Assembly (NCBI GenBank): GCA_963965975.1
Contig: OZ014414.1
Span: 2,331,501-2,395,500 of the forward strand
Reading direction: 5' to 3'
DNA from: Xestospongia bergquistia
Lineage: Eukaryota > Porifera > Demospongiae > Haplosclerida > Petrosiidae
DNA: 64,000 bases
Both the position numbers and the translations under genes were made by a program. Below the pieces are notes generated by a model, which worked only from the letters and a program-made list of their open reading frames with translations, made no database searches and was not told the DNA's origin. The first letter of the stretch is position 1. Every line of letters starts with the position of its first letter. Below, one piece after another: positions 45,478 through 55,919 of this stretch.

Positions 45478-45510
45478 GAGTTGTAATAACTGAAGTCGTT
45501 ATTACAACTC
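45478..45510. promoter_or_regulatory. Perfect inverted repeat upstream of the small membrane gene
   Basis: gagttgtaataac, loop tgaagtc, gttattacaactc; it lies 48-80 bases upstream of the ATG at 45430. It is absent at the matching place before 25934. It could be a protein-binding palindrome or a chance foldback. Confidence 0.4.
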
Positions 45511-45519
45511 GTTAATGGG

Positions 45520-46220
45520 GCTGTCCGAGGTCAGCGTATTGTTAAGAACAGTATCTAATAATACGAAAGGGATAGGTCCTAAAAATGGCTGCACTATTGA
45601 CTTTATTGCTACACGGTGCTTTCAAATAACTGTTAAAAATTACCTTATAGACCTAAATAAGCTAGTACGTGTCATCATCGAGTCTTTGAACAGTTAGCAA
45701 AGGTTATCGTAACATTAAAAAATGTTGTTTAAGTTAAGGTAAAAAATCAGAAATTTTTTCACCTTTTTTTATACAGTCTTGTGAAGATATTTGTTGTAAT
45801 GATTAATCATCGTTTTAAATAATTTTTAAACCAAATGCTTTGCAGAAATTTTATTTAATTCCTTAATATCCCCAATGCTTTGGAGATATCAATCAATAAT
45901 ATTAAGAAACTTAGAGGGCTAGAAAAATTTGAAAATTAAAGATGAAGTCAATTTCTACAAATTTAAGAATAGATGTCTTTCTACACTATAATATTTAACA
46001 CTTTTACAAAGCCATAAATTTTGCTTATTAAGTCATTATTATTATTATTATTATGTTGTACAAATCATACAAGGAAATGCATTTGTAAAAGTACTAACTA
46101 ATGATTGTTTTCATTCATGAACTTGCCACAACTAAATTACCCATAGAATCCAAAATCCCAACAATTACTAAAAGTGAGAAGTCACCATCATCATGATGAA
46201 TAATAATTCAATATTAAGAT
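45520..46220. other. Intergenic, no gene seen
   Basis: AT-rich, with a short (ATT)n run near 46036. A 60-codon open frame at 45515-45697 has no support. Confidence 0.45.
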
Positions 46221-46227
46221 GGTGGCT

Positions 46228-46580
46228 TTCTTACTTTTTAAGTAAGCAAGATCAGAGATAAAGTTATTGATACAATTCCTGTTGTTTTAAGGATATCATA
46301 ATTTTTGTCATTAACCAATTAAATGGACAGTTATTTATGTAGACAGACAGATACCTGGGCTAAATAGATTAGCAAAATGTGTTAGATGATCACATTGACA
46401 TGTTACTGTACTGTTGAATCTTCTTGACTAATAAGACCACAACCATTACTGTTCCACTCGCCGCCTGATAACATTATATTTCATCTAATAGGAAATATTA
46501 TACACTCAATTTATTACTAATAGTATTATGCATAAGTCGAACTTCCAATATACACAAGATAAATTATCAGTATTTGACAT
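46228..46580 (-). pseudogene. Adhesion-GPCR remnant, copy 3 (GPS motif and TM1)
   Basis: On the minus strand an exon after 'ctcacag' (46580) reads SNTDNLSCVYWKFD, the conserved C.YW of a GAIN domain. A second exon has GGEWNSNGCGLISQEDST; after a 5-base duplication (acagt acagt) that shifts frame comes TCQCDHLTHFANLFSPG, the GPCR proteolysis site with its HL/T cleavage position. TM1 follows (ILKTTGIVSITLSLILLT) and then a stop. It aligns with copy 4 at 48.5-49.9 kb. Confidence 0.72.
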
Positions 46581-46639
46581 CTGTGAGCAGGAAGAAGAGT
46601 ACATTGTTATGACAATTATTGAGAATCTTTTTATACTTG

Positions 46640-47095
46640 TTGACTGGACATATGCTGTCAAGTGCAATCTCAATTTTGATTTTTCTTAAGTTTATTTTAA
46701 AAAAAACATTAAAAACATTAACAATATACACTATTTAGATTATTACATAACAATTGACTGCTCAATGGATTGCATGTGTGTGGGATAAATTGCACAGTTT
46801 TAACCCTCACACGTAGGCCCAATATCCATGAAATTTCTTTTGTTTAACTAATAAGGCATTTTGAAGAATGTTTACACAACTGTCAATCTGTATATTAGTA
46901 ATAATACATATATATGCATATTACTGCTCAGAATCTGACCATGATCATGTAAGTGATCAATAGCAGCATAATATGGTGATAAGTCATTAGGAGGATAGAT
47001 GTTAAAAACTATGTACACTTTAGTAACGATGAATTCACATAAAAATCATTTCATTCAATTTAATCAAAGATAGAGCACATTGCATTTGGATCAGC
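46640..47095. other. Upstream flank of copy F9; empty-site paralog of the gypsy insertion
   Basis: 46830-47000 aligns with 17930-18099 joined to 22580-22620, without the retrotransposon: gatcaatagcagcataatat here, against gatcaatgacatcacagc and cataatatgg flanking the element. Confidence 0.6.
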
Positions 47096-47096
47096 C

Positions 47097-48560
47097 ATGC
47101 AGTCGGAGATTTGTATTTGCTTTTTAGTGTTCAGTTTTTTACTTATTGTGCCAGTTTGTTGGACTTTCTCTACTTGTATTGCTGACTGTAATAGTCTACT
47201 TACTCAGTGTCCTCCTTCACTCTATGAACAATACTGCTGTAATATTGACAACAGTGGAAAAACAATCAAGTTGAGTGAAAATAACAGGATAAACATCATC
47301 TTCTGTCCAAGCAATTTCCCAATATCTTGCCAAAGGTACTTTACATCTCTAAATAATTATTCAAACATTTTTAGAGAAAATGCTTCAGCTGCATCAGGAT
47401 ACTATGTCTTCAAAGGATCCTATGGTTTTGTGCTTTGTTTTTACTGTGACTTAGTGAATTACATCAATGCACAAAATTTTTGTGACTGCTATAAAATATT
47501 TGAAACCAAAAGTTCTGTTCTTTCAGGTTATTATAATGTAATTTAAACCAAAAGTTTAAATGTGGTTAATGGGGATGGATCTGGGCTATAGCGCGCATGC
47601 GCAGTTTACATAAGAGCACATGCCTTACTTGCTAGGCAAGCTAACAGACTTACCCACCCACCGCTCCCACTAATGGTATAGTTTGGTCCATTTTAACTTC
47701 CATCTGACTTCAGATGTGACAGAGGATCCAGGCAATGGGTGGAGCACACACTCGCTCCACCCAGTCATATCACCCAAGGACATGCCACATTTCAGAATTA
47801 ATAAGTGATTGGGTCTACCATGATTCATTAAGGGATCATTTAGATTGAATAACACCCTAAAAACTAGAGTAATGCATTTTAATGATTTTATGCGCCCAGC
47901 CTGGATCCTCCTTCTCCCATACTATACTGTTTCTGGAGAGCAAGGGATCAATAACAAAAATTGTACTTAATGTTTAAGGAAGGGTAAAAGTATGTCGACA
48001 AAAACCAGAGCAAACTATGATCATATCAGCATTAACTATACAAGCTTCTAATGGCTCTCTTATATCAGTGATCAGTCTACTGTGATATGGAGGGTAGTTA
48101 CTGTGATGGTAAAGGAGGTTGGATGAGACTGGGTTACCTTAACATGACTGAACCTAATGCTACCTGTCTTCATGATTTAACACAACAACAATATAATAAT
48201 ATTGATTATGGGGTGTGTGGTCATTCTAACTCAGGAATGTCAGCTCATACTTTCTTCTCTAGTCAAGGAATCCATTACAATAAGGTATGTGGTCAACTAA
48301 GAGGGTATCAATATTAATCTCCAGATGACTTTGGTCATGGTAAAAATAACATTGACTCCTGTTATGTTGATGGTATTTCTATTACATATGGTAGTAATCC
48401 ACGTAAATATATTTGGACATATACTAATGGTTTTACTTCAGATAATGTGTCTTTTCCAGAGTCTTGTTGTCCATGTAATACTGATAATACTATAGCACCT
48501 GGACGTAAACCAAATTTAGTTGGAGATGACTATTATTATGAGTCAGGTATTCCTTCTTGA
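47097..48560 (+). pseudogene. Fibrinogen-like/HIWTY, copy F9, split by an insertion
   Basis: Frame 47097-47546 has a leader (ICICFLVFSFLLIVPVCWT), CIADCNSLLTQCPPSLYEQY, NSGKTIKLSENNRINIIFC, a first fibrinogen-like start (AASGYYVFKGSYGF) and a second (VLSGYYNVI), then TAA. About 490 bases of unrelated DNA follow. The gene resumes at about 48036 (QASNGSLIS, a 7-base duplication tgatcag, VYCDMEGSYCDGKGGWMRLG, VCGQLRGYQY), meets a TAA at 48315-48317 where copy F2 has CAA, and continues as SCYVDGISITYGSNPRK, IWTYTNG and DDYYYESG before breaking off at 48560 against an adhesion-GPCR remnant. The last ~70 residues are absent. Confidence 0.82.
47547..48035. mobile_element. Unidentified ~490-bp insertion in copy F9
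   Basis: It interrupts the gene between SGYYNV and QASNGSL. It contains a hairpin (tgggtggagc, loop acacactc, gctccaccca; 47736-47763), a gcgcgcatgcgc patch at 47591-47602 and no open frame of note. No target duplication or tail was recognised, so the type (SINE, MITE or filler DNA) is open. Confidence 0.5.
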
Positions 48561-49920
48561 CAAAGACCTTAACTAAAGCAATGTATAAGAACACACCCTC
48601 CATTAACAGCCACATAAATGTCACTAGAGACATGTACTGCAATACTACAGCTATTGCTGAACCTACAAACTAAATCATGCACAATGTTAATAACCACATG
48701 ATTATCACATGACCACATATTCAATACTTGGTTTGTTCAATACTCACTACAAATACAAGTTGTGCTAGCAATAAATTACTACATAACATAACGGTGATCT
48801 ATGGACATATATCATTAGTGATATAATATTTTATGTGTACATGTATATGCCTCTTACCTCATACAAACATAAGTCAATACTGTCAGTGACATAGAAATTA
48901 CAGATAAAGGTATTAATACAAATCTTATGGTTTTAAGGATCTTATAAATTTGTCACTGACCTATACAATGAACAGTTATATATATACAGATGGAGACTGA
49001 CATATTGGTACTCCTGGACTAAGTAGAATAGTAAATTGTGTTAGATGATCACATTGACATGTTAATGTTGAACTTTATTGACTAATAAGACCGCATCCAT
49101 TAGTGTTCCACTAACCACTTGGTAATGCTATATCAGATCTAATATATAAGAGATATAATACACTCAATATATTACTGATAGCATTATGTACAATTTAAAC
49201 TTCCAATATATACAAGATAAATCATCAGTATTTTGATATCTGTGAGCAGGGAGAAGATATAACATTGCTATGACATTTATTGATTATTTTTGATGTACCT
49301 GTTGACTAGACAGGTTAAATATGATATTAACAGATGTAGTCAGATCTGTTATAGAACAGTCTGTACAATTAGTAGAAGAGAGAACTGGAGATATGAGGGA
49401 TTGGTTAGGATGATCAGGAGGCAACCATCTTGATATGTTTTGGTAATAAAATGAAGCTATTTTAACTGGTAGATTATCAAATATATCAGAAGGTAATGTA
49501 ATAGAATTATTATTAACAGATATTGCTTGAATTGGACCAGTTATACTTGTAATCTCTTTTACAGTAAATGCTACACATATAAACAAGAGAGGGAGAAAAC
49601 GAGAGTCATAAAGTATGCATTAATAATTATACATATATTATGTATATATGTATTTATGTATATAGACAATATACATAATACATATATACATAATACATAT
49701 AGTGTCTCCAATTGTCTGTATTCCAGTAATGTTAAAAAGATTTAGAGCAAATATATCTAATATTAGGAGGAGTTGACTATCAATAGATCGCCTTGTATCC
49801 TTAAATTATAAATTATTGAATTATCAGTAATTTCATTGAAATAATATTGTACATACTGCATCTGAAGGAATTGTCTTGCTAGTCAGTATATTATTAAATG
49901 ACTTCTTTAAAAAGCTACAT
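48548..49920 (-). pseudogene. Adhesion-GPCR remnant, copy 4 (GAIN, GPS, TM1-TM3)
   Basis: Minus-strand exons: 49857-49915 (NILTSKTIPSDA), 49697-49799 (DTRRSIDSQLLLILDIFALN, NLFNITGIQTIGDT) and 49299-49570 (TVKEITSITGPIQAISVNNN, SITLPSDIFDNLPVKIASFY, NCTDCSITDLTTSVNIIF); phases agree. Then comes a C.YW exon near 49240 with one extra A, the GPS exon near 49040-49130 (NTNGCGLISQ, stop, SSTLTCQCDHLTQFTILL), TM1 (ILKTIRFVLIPLSVISMSLT, then a good donor), TM2 (LLLAQLVFVVSIEQTKY) and TM3 (AIAVVLQYMSLVTFMWLLME, GVFLYIALVKVFVK). The GAIN fold and HL/T site mark the adhesion class. The stop and frameshift suggest a pseudogene; TM4-7 are absent. Confidence 0.8.
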
Positions 49921-49924
49921 AAAA

Positions 49925-50640
49925 GTTATTTCTTAAAGGTATATATATATATATATATACATCATAACAATAGTAGACAATAAGAAAATGGCTTCATCAA
50001 CTGTTATAGCTGAGAAACCCATACATAATATAACTCCATACAGAAGAATCAATTAATGGAGAACAGATATGTAAAACAGTACCTAAAATTTATTTTTTTA
50101 TCACTGCCCAAGGCCCCAAGCATAAGCCTTAACTAGAGCATGCATCAATCAGTTAGAGGAGAGTTTGAAGAAAGGTTACAATCACATGACATACAATTAT
50201 TTTAAAAACAAGTATTATAATAGAAATCAAAATTTGAGGTGTTACTGAGTTAGAGTCACTGGAGGAAGTTCTGAAAAATTTGAGGTCTACAGACTTGCAG
50301 ACTTTGGCACTTTGCACTAATATCTAATGCACTTTGCAGTCAAAGCTATAAAAAGGGCCTTAGAGGCTTGGATTGTTGGAAGTTTACCACCAAAAAATTT
50401 ATAGATTATCAGTACCCATTTGGGCAGTGATACCCCCATATTTCAGGCCCTGATGTAAAAGTTAATATTGGCAACTACAGAACAATGCATTTTAGCTAAA
50501 TAGTCTGTGTTTCACCGCATAAACTCAGTTTCAAAACAATTAAAAAATATTTTTTTTCAAATGAAATCTTGTTAATAAATAATAATAGTTTTAGGTGCTA
50601 TGATAATTAGTATGAATAATTTATTAAGGTATTCTGTTTA
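49925..50640. other. Intergenic, no gene seen
   Basis: A (TA)n run sits at about 49940-49960. Nothing else was recognised. Confidence 0.45.
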
Positions 50641-50646
50641 TTCATT

Positions 50647-50677
50647 CGCCACACCCAATTCATGAATGGGTGTGGCG
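50647..50677. repeat. Inverted repeat, 11-bp GC-rich arms
   Basis: cgccacaccca, loop attcatgaa, tgggtgtggcg. It lies about 50 bases upstream of the small two-TM gene. GC-rich arms stand out in this AT-rich sequence. Confidence 0.7.
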
Positions 50678-50724
50678 TGCTGTAGGATATATATATATAT
50701 TGAGTGGTGAATCATTTATTAGTA

Positions 50725-51190
50725 ATGATCATTATGATCGCTTTTACAATATGGAGTATAATAATGGTATTTTTGGGAATTATCGCTTTTGCTTGGATGG
50801 ATTGGACGTTGATACCACTGTTTACTGTGGTTATAATAGTTTTGTCAACTTTTGGTTGTTTGCATCTGTCAGAGAATAAAAGGAAGAAAGACAAGGTATA
50901 GTACACCCTTACTTATCATTATTATTTATTTAACTATATTGTTATGAATTAATGTGCATATAAAAGATAACATATACATTCTTTAGCAACAATGTATGGA
51001 TAGATTGTCTAAACAGCCAATTCAGAATGAGACCCCCAAGCCAAGCTCAAGTTTAGATGCAACAGATTTTTTTAAAACCAACTCCACAAATAATACATCT
51101 ACACCGTCTTCGTTGGAGAGCATGACCTTCAATGAAAAGGTCGGAAGTACAAAGATGACTTTTGTGTGTATAATTATTACAGAGAGATAA
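50725..51190 (+). CDS. Small two-TM protein, two exons, unknown function
   Basis: Exon 1 is 50725-50895 and exon 2 is 50987-51190; the junction (gacaag/gtatag, ctttag/caacaa) is canonical and in phase 0, giving 124 residues. Two hydrophobic segments (IAFTIWSIIMVFLGIIAFAW and LIPLFTVVIIVLSTFGC) are separated by a short MDWT loop, then a basic stretch (SENKRKKDK) and a Ser/Thr/Asn-rich tail (TNSTNNTSTPSSLES). The first in-frame ATG is at 50725. A possible further donor lies inside exon 2 (gaaaag/gtcgga). I recognise no family. Confidence 0.45.
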
Positions 51191-51194
51191 ATAA

Positions 51195-51955
51195 TAATTC
51201 ATAACTTTCATTATGTTTACTTACTAACTCAAAGCCAAGTAGGCTTGAGTTAGTATAGTATAAACCCCATGGTTTCACAAAGGAAAGAATGGGTATGTAA
51301 CTACATGTAATGCAGCATAAAGTAAAAACTCCTTTGGTAAATGACCATATAAGGAAGCGTAAAATTATCATGGTGCATAATTTTAAGCGTACTTAAGTAA
51401 GCAAAAATGCTTTAATCAATAACTGTTTAAGATTATACTCATATAACAATAACAACTATATGCACACTTATTCCTTATTGTGAAGCTACCTTCTACAGAT
51501 AAAACAAAACTACATGATTTGTCAACCGTTTTTTTAATTTCAATATCAGATTTATAATTCTGTCTGGTACTAAAAGGTGGCCAACATTCTTTGGGATATC
51601 TCATGCATTTGCTTTTGTCTTGGTTTATTTATTCCTTTATTGTTTGCGATTATATAAACTAACCAATATATTAAACTTAATATGGGAACCTTTTTTCTTA
51701 AAAACCCTCTTATATATTCATGCTAAGAATTATATGCTATGATTTCACTATTGTTCCATAATGGTTTTGTATCCATCTAATCTTAAATAATTTAATAATA
51801 TACTTGTGGTAGCTGTAAATATACTTATTGACACTGAAACATCAACCACTGTATTGTATGAATTTATAATTTGCTAAATTAACTATTAATTGTATTTTGA
51901 AATAGTTGTCTCAACATATAAGTTGGAGCTTAAATGATATGATACATAGTAAACC
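51195..51955. other. Intergenic, no gene seen
   Basis: AT-rich, without recognisable coding, repeat or RNA features. Confidence 0.4.
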
Positions 51956-51959
51956 CATT

Positions 51960-52440
51960 TAATGTAGCATTTCATGTCCATATGTAACAACAACTTAAAG
52001 TTGTCTTTCACTTTGGGCGTAAGTCAGCATGGGGCAAAGAATACTTTAGATGACATATTTCCTTGCTTTGGGTATACAACTGAGGCCAAGAATAGTTCAG
52101 AAGACAGAGAAATCAATGAACCAAAACCACAGTTACACTATTAATTTACCCATCCCTCATAACTGCATACCAACACTCATCCCACTTGAGAAGTAAAGCT
52201 CAACGAAGTCACTTTTCACTTTGGGTGTAAGTCTGGGTCCAAAAATAGTTCAAATGACATATTTCCTTACTTTTACAATTCCTAAGATATTCTAGTCATT
52301 ACAATTGAATAATAAATAAATAGACTAACAAGTATTCATAGTTGGACAACATTGTCCATATGTCCATATATGGACAAAATAGCAATGCAATTATTCTATG
52401 CAATTAAAATTCCATAATAGTCAAAACAATATTTTGTTAT
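51960..52440. repeat. Direct repeat flanking the 52.5-54.6 kb element (left copy)
   Basis: Shared with 54740-55140: 'cataactgcataccaa', 'tcatcccac', 'ttttcactttgg', 'gacatatttcctt', 'aagtattcat', 'gtccatatatgg' and 'aaaacaatattttgtt' occur in the same order. The left copy itself contains two versions of the 'cactttggg.gtaagtc' block (about 52008 and 52218). Confidence 0.6.
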
Positions 52441-52536
52441 GCAGACTGTATATTATCCATCTGTATTAGTAGAATAGTGCTTAATATTATGTACTTCAAT
52501 GCTAGAAGTAAGTTCATGTTTAGTCTTGATCCAGAC

Positions 52537-54483
52537 GTACACAGTAAAAAGTGATGGGTAGTAAGTACACAAACTTTTGGGTCAAACACCTGCAACTCAT
52601 GTAACCCGTGTCTTGGGTTAAAATAACCCAATGAAAATAATAGTTAAAGCAACTGTCAAATGTACTTGTGATTATAACCCATACCTATAGCTAAAGTAAC
52701 ATTTGATATAAGTAGTTGAGGTAACAATTGCTGTTATTTTAACTTCGTGCACGGTGGTTACTGTAACAACTAGTAGGTTTGATTCTAACATATGTTGCAG
52801 TTACCATAACTAACAAAATAGGTTGTTATAACTAATATTGTTAATGTATATCATTGGTGGTGACATGCTTCTTTTTTTTGGTTTCATCATGTAAGGTACT
52901 TTAGTTTGATAGCCACACTGAAAAAGCATGTTGTCATTTTAACTAAGGTCTTCATTACTGCAGTTACATCAATATGATGTAAGCCCAATTCAATGTTGCT
53001 ACAAGGCCAATACTAGTGTAACTCAATAAGCATGAAGCAAAGTAGTTACATCTACAACCACATTGGTTTTACTCCCACTTTGCTATAGTAGTTGAATCAT
53101 GGCTTCAATTGAAGCTACAAGTGGACACTAAGTTAGTTAAGTTAAAATAGTATTTATCTCTTCCTCATAATTTCCGTTATTGAACATAAACTACAAAGAC
53201 TACTTTTGGCTTTTTGTTGGCTTTCACATATTAATTTAGACCAGACTTTGGCTTCGTGGTAATTCAATACAACTTGATGACATTCTAGTAATGAGGACAA
53301 CAGTTGAAATGACACAATTCTATTTTAAGTGCATTATTATGCCTATGTCATTTCTATTTCTTCACGCCAGTCATTTAATGTCTGATTTATTTCACTATAA
53401 TGTTTATCATGGTCATAAACTAACAGATGGTTTGACTTATATTTATCTAAAACACTTATCTAAAACACTAAACTAATATTGTTTTTTCTCCCTTTTACCA
53501 ATTTGTTTTAATAACAGATTACATTGTTATTTTGGTGTTAAACTACCTAACCTAGTTATAGTAACAGTCAGTCAACACGGTAGCTTCAATCAACTTAGTT
53601 ACATTAACCCATTTTAGTTAAAGTTACCCAGGAGTGTCAATTCAATTACATGTAGGTTAATATAACCAATTTGTATTGTAGTTGATACAACCATTGCGGG
53701 TAGTTTTAACTTTGTATTTTTTGCTGTGTACATACAAAGATATGTTTGATTACAATCTAATTTTGTGTCGCAAACAAGGAATTTAGTACAGGAGTTGGTA
53801 TGAAACTGGATGTCAAAACGAATATCACAATAATATCCTAAGACAAAGATCTTAAACCTACATTGTTATTCTGGTGTTAAACTAGTTATAGTAACAGTCA
53901 GTCAACATGGTAGCTTCAACCAACTTAGTTACATTAAGAGTACTTTTGGCTTCTAGTTGGCTTTTCACATATTAATTTAGAGCAGACCTTGGCTTCGTGG
54001 TAATTCAATATTGGGCTCACATCAACTTGATGAGATTCTGGTAATGAGGACAACAGTTGAAATGACACAATTCTATTTTAAGTGCATTATTATGCCTATG
54101 TCATTTCTGTTTCTTCACGCCAGTCATTAATATCTGATTTATTTCACTATAATGTTTATCATGGTCATAAACTAACAGATGGTTTGACATATATTTATCT
54201 AAAACACTTATCTAAAACACTAAACTAATATTGTTTTTTCTCCCTTTTACCAATTTGTTTTAATAACAGATTACATTGTTATTTTGGTGTTAAACTACCT
54301 AACCTAGTTATAGTAACAGTCAGTCAACACGGTAGCTTCAATCAACTTAGTTACATTAACCCATTTTAGTTAAAGTTACCCAGGAGTGTCAATTCAATTA
54401 CATGTAGGTTAATATAACCAATTTGTATTGTAGTTGATACAACCATTGCGGGTAGTTTTAACTTTGTATTTTTTGCTGTGTAC
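52537..54483. repeat. Non-coding element with inverted ends and an internal tandem duplication
   Basis: The left end gtacacagtaaaaa (52537-52550) is inverted at ttttttgctgtgtac (53717-53731) and again at 54467-54483. Inside are many short related motifs such as gttatagtaacagtcag, cttagttacattaa and ataactaacaaaata in both orientations, and no credible coding frame. It resembles a non-autonomous DNA transposon; a clear target duplication was not found. Confidence 0.5.
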
Positions 54484-54613
54484 ATACAAAGATATGTTTG
54501 ATTACAATCTAATTTTGTGTCGCAAACAAGGAATTTAGTACAGGAGTTGGTATGAAACTGGATGTCAAAACGAATATCACAATAATATCCTAAGACAAAG
54601 ATCTTAAACCTAG
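53198..54613. repeat. Tandem duplication, period about 753 bp
   Basis: 53198-53857 recurs at 53938-54613 almost unchanged: gaggacaacagttgaaatga starts at 53293 and 54046, and agacaaagatcttaaacct at 53841 and 54593. The near identity shows it is recent. Confidence 0.88.
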
Positions 54614-54739
54614 TATATATAAATAAATATTTTTCCTGACATTTATACGAGGCATATATATCATCATACTTAATTTGCCTTCAATTTGTAAATTATTGTT
54701 GAAATCCATTAGACAGCTGCAGCAAATGTTACAATTAAG

Positions 54740-55140
54740 ACAGAAGATTTAATGAGCCAAAACCATAGTTACAATATTATCCCCCATAACTGCATACCAA
54801 TAGTCATCCCACCTGAGAAACAAACTTGAACTCAAATTATTTTTCACTTTGGCTGTAAATCCTGGGCCAAGAATAGTTCAGTTGACATATTTCCTTGCTT
54901 ATATGATTCCTAACATATATGATTTATATGATTCGTTTTTCTTTACAAGTGGCACATATTAATATAGGTTTATAGGTACATAATAAATAAAAAGACTTAT
55001 AAGTATTCATGGTTAGACAAAATGTCCATATATGGATGTGCTTAAATGAAAAACAATGCCAGTTATTTTATTAAAATTCCATAGTACTCAAAACAATATT
55101 TTGTTGATATTACTAACATATACTCCATGCAAACTGTATA
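54740..55140. repeat. Direct repeat flanking the 52.5-54.6 kb element (right copy)
   Basis: Diverged partner of 51960-52440 (see that entry). Non-coding. Confidence 0.55.
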
Positions 55141-55359
55141 ATATTCATCAACTGTATATAATTACATCATTCTTATATTATTATATTGCTTAGTAATCTA
55201 ATTAGCTATACAGCTAGGTAAAGTGGGAAACAATGTATCTGGTATGTACTTCAGCTATTGCAATGCATGTCTTACCATAGATCAGGAAAGTTTCATCCAA
55301 AAGTTTGAACATTGAATGATGTACGAAATTTAAACACACTAACATTATTACACATTGAA

Positions 55360-55597
55360 ATGTGACCTGATTTGCGAAAAGGGACCACTTATGTCAGCAC
55401 ATTTGTGACCTGATTTGTGAACAAACTACTGTTAAAATATCTCAAACATATCAGTTTTGTATACATACAGTTGCTGCTATATATGCATAACTATTCTATA
55501 TGCATGCAAAACTGTTTTTTGGTATGCTTCTTTTACAAATCAGGTCACAAATGTTTTGACAGAAGTGTCCCCTTTTTGCAAATCAGGCCACAAATAT
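55360..55597. repeat. Foldback element with ~62-bp inverted arms
   Basis: The left arm (tgtgacctgatttgcgaaaa, ggaccacttatgtcag, acatttgtgacctgattt) is inverted at 55535-55597 (aaatcaggtcacaaatg, gacagaagtgtcc, gcaaatcaggccacaaat). Within each arm the 'gacctgattt' motif occurs twice. The ~100-base centre is AT-rich and non-coding. Confidence 0.7.
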
Positions 55598-55602
55598 TTA
55601 CA

Positions 55603-55919
55603 GTATGTAATGCAGTGTCACATCATGGTGTTAAAAATGTAGAGAGTCTAGATATGACTGAGATGGAGTTTTTGAGATATTTAAAATTTACATATGGACT
55701 GCCAGATCAAAAAGGTTTTCTGTCATTTTCCATACAGCCATAGGGAATTGCTTTGACAAATGAAGAAGTTAGGAAGGCCATAAAAAGCATGTTGAAATCA
55801 AGAAAATGTGTACCTTATCAGCTGTACAGTTCAGACATAGGAGTTAAAATTGGCAAATACGCTAGTGAATGGTATTGTTGTAGCCTTGGATTTCTTTTCT
55901 TGAAATATAATTGTATATG
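55603..55919 (+). pseudogene. Unidentified coding remnant with one stop
   Basis: The frame reads AVSHHGVKNVESLDMTEMEF, FTYGLPDQKGFLSFSI, a TAG at 55741-55743, then GIALTNEEVRKAIKSMLKSR and SDIGVKIGKYASEW. About 100 codons with a single stop and ordinary composition suggest a former gene or transposon part. Its 5' end abuts the foldback element. I do not recognise the family. Confidence 0.4.

Noticed and set aside
45515-45697. 60-codon plus-strand open frame upstream of the small membrane gene
   Set aside because: It overlaps a promoter region, has no homologous counterpart at the paralogous gene and no splice or domain evidence.
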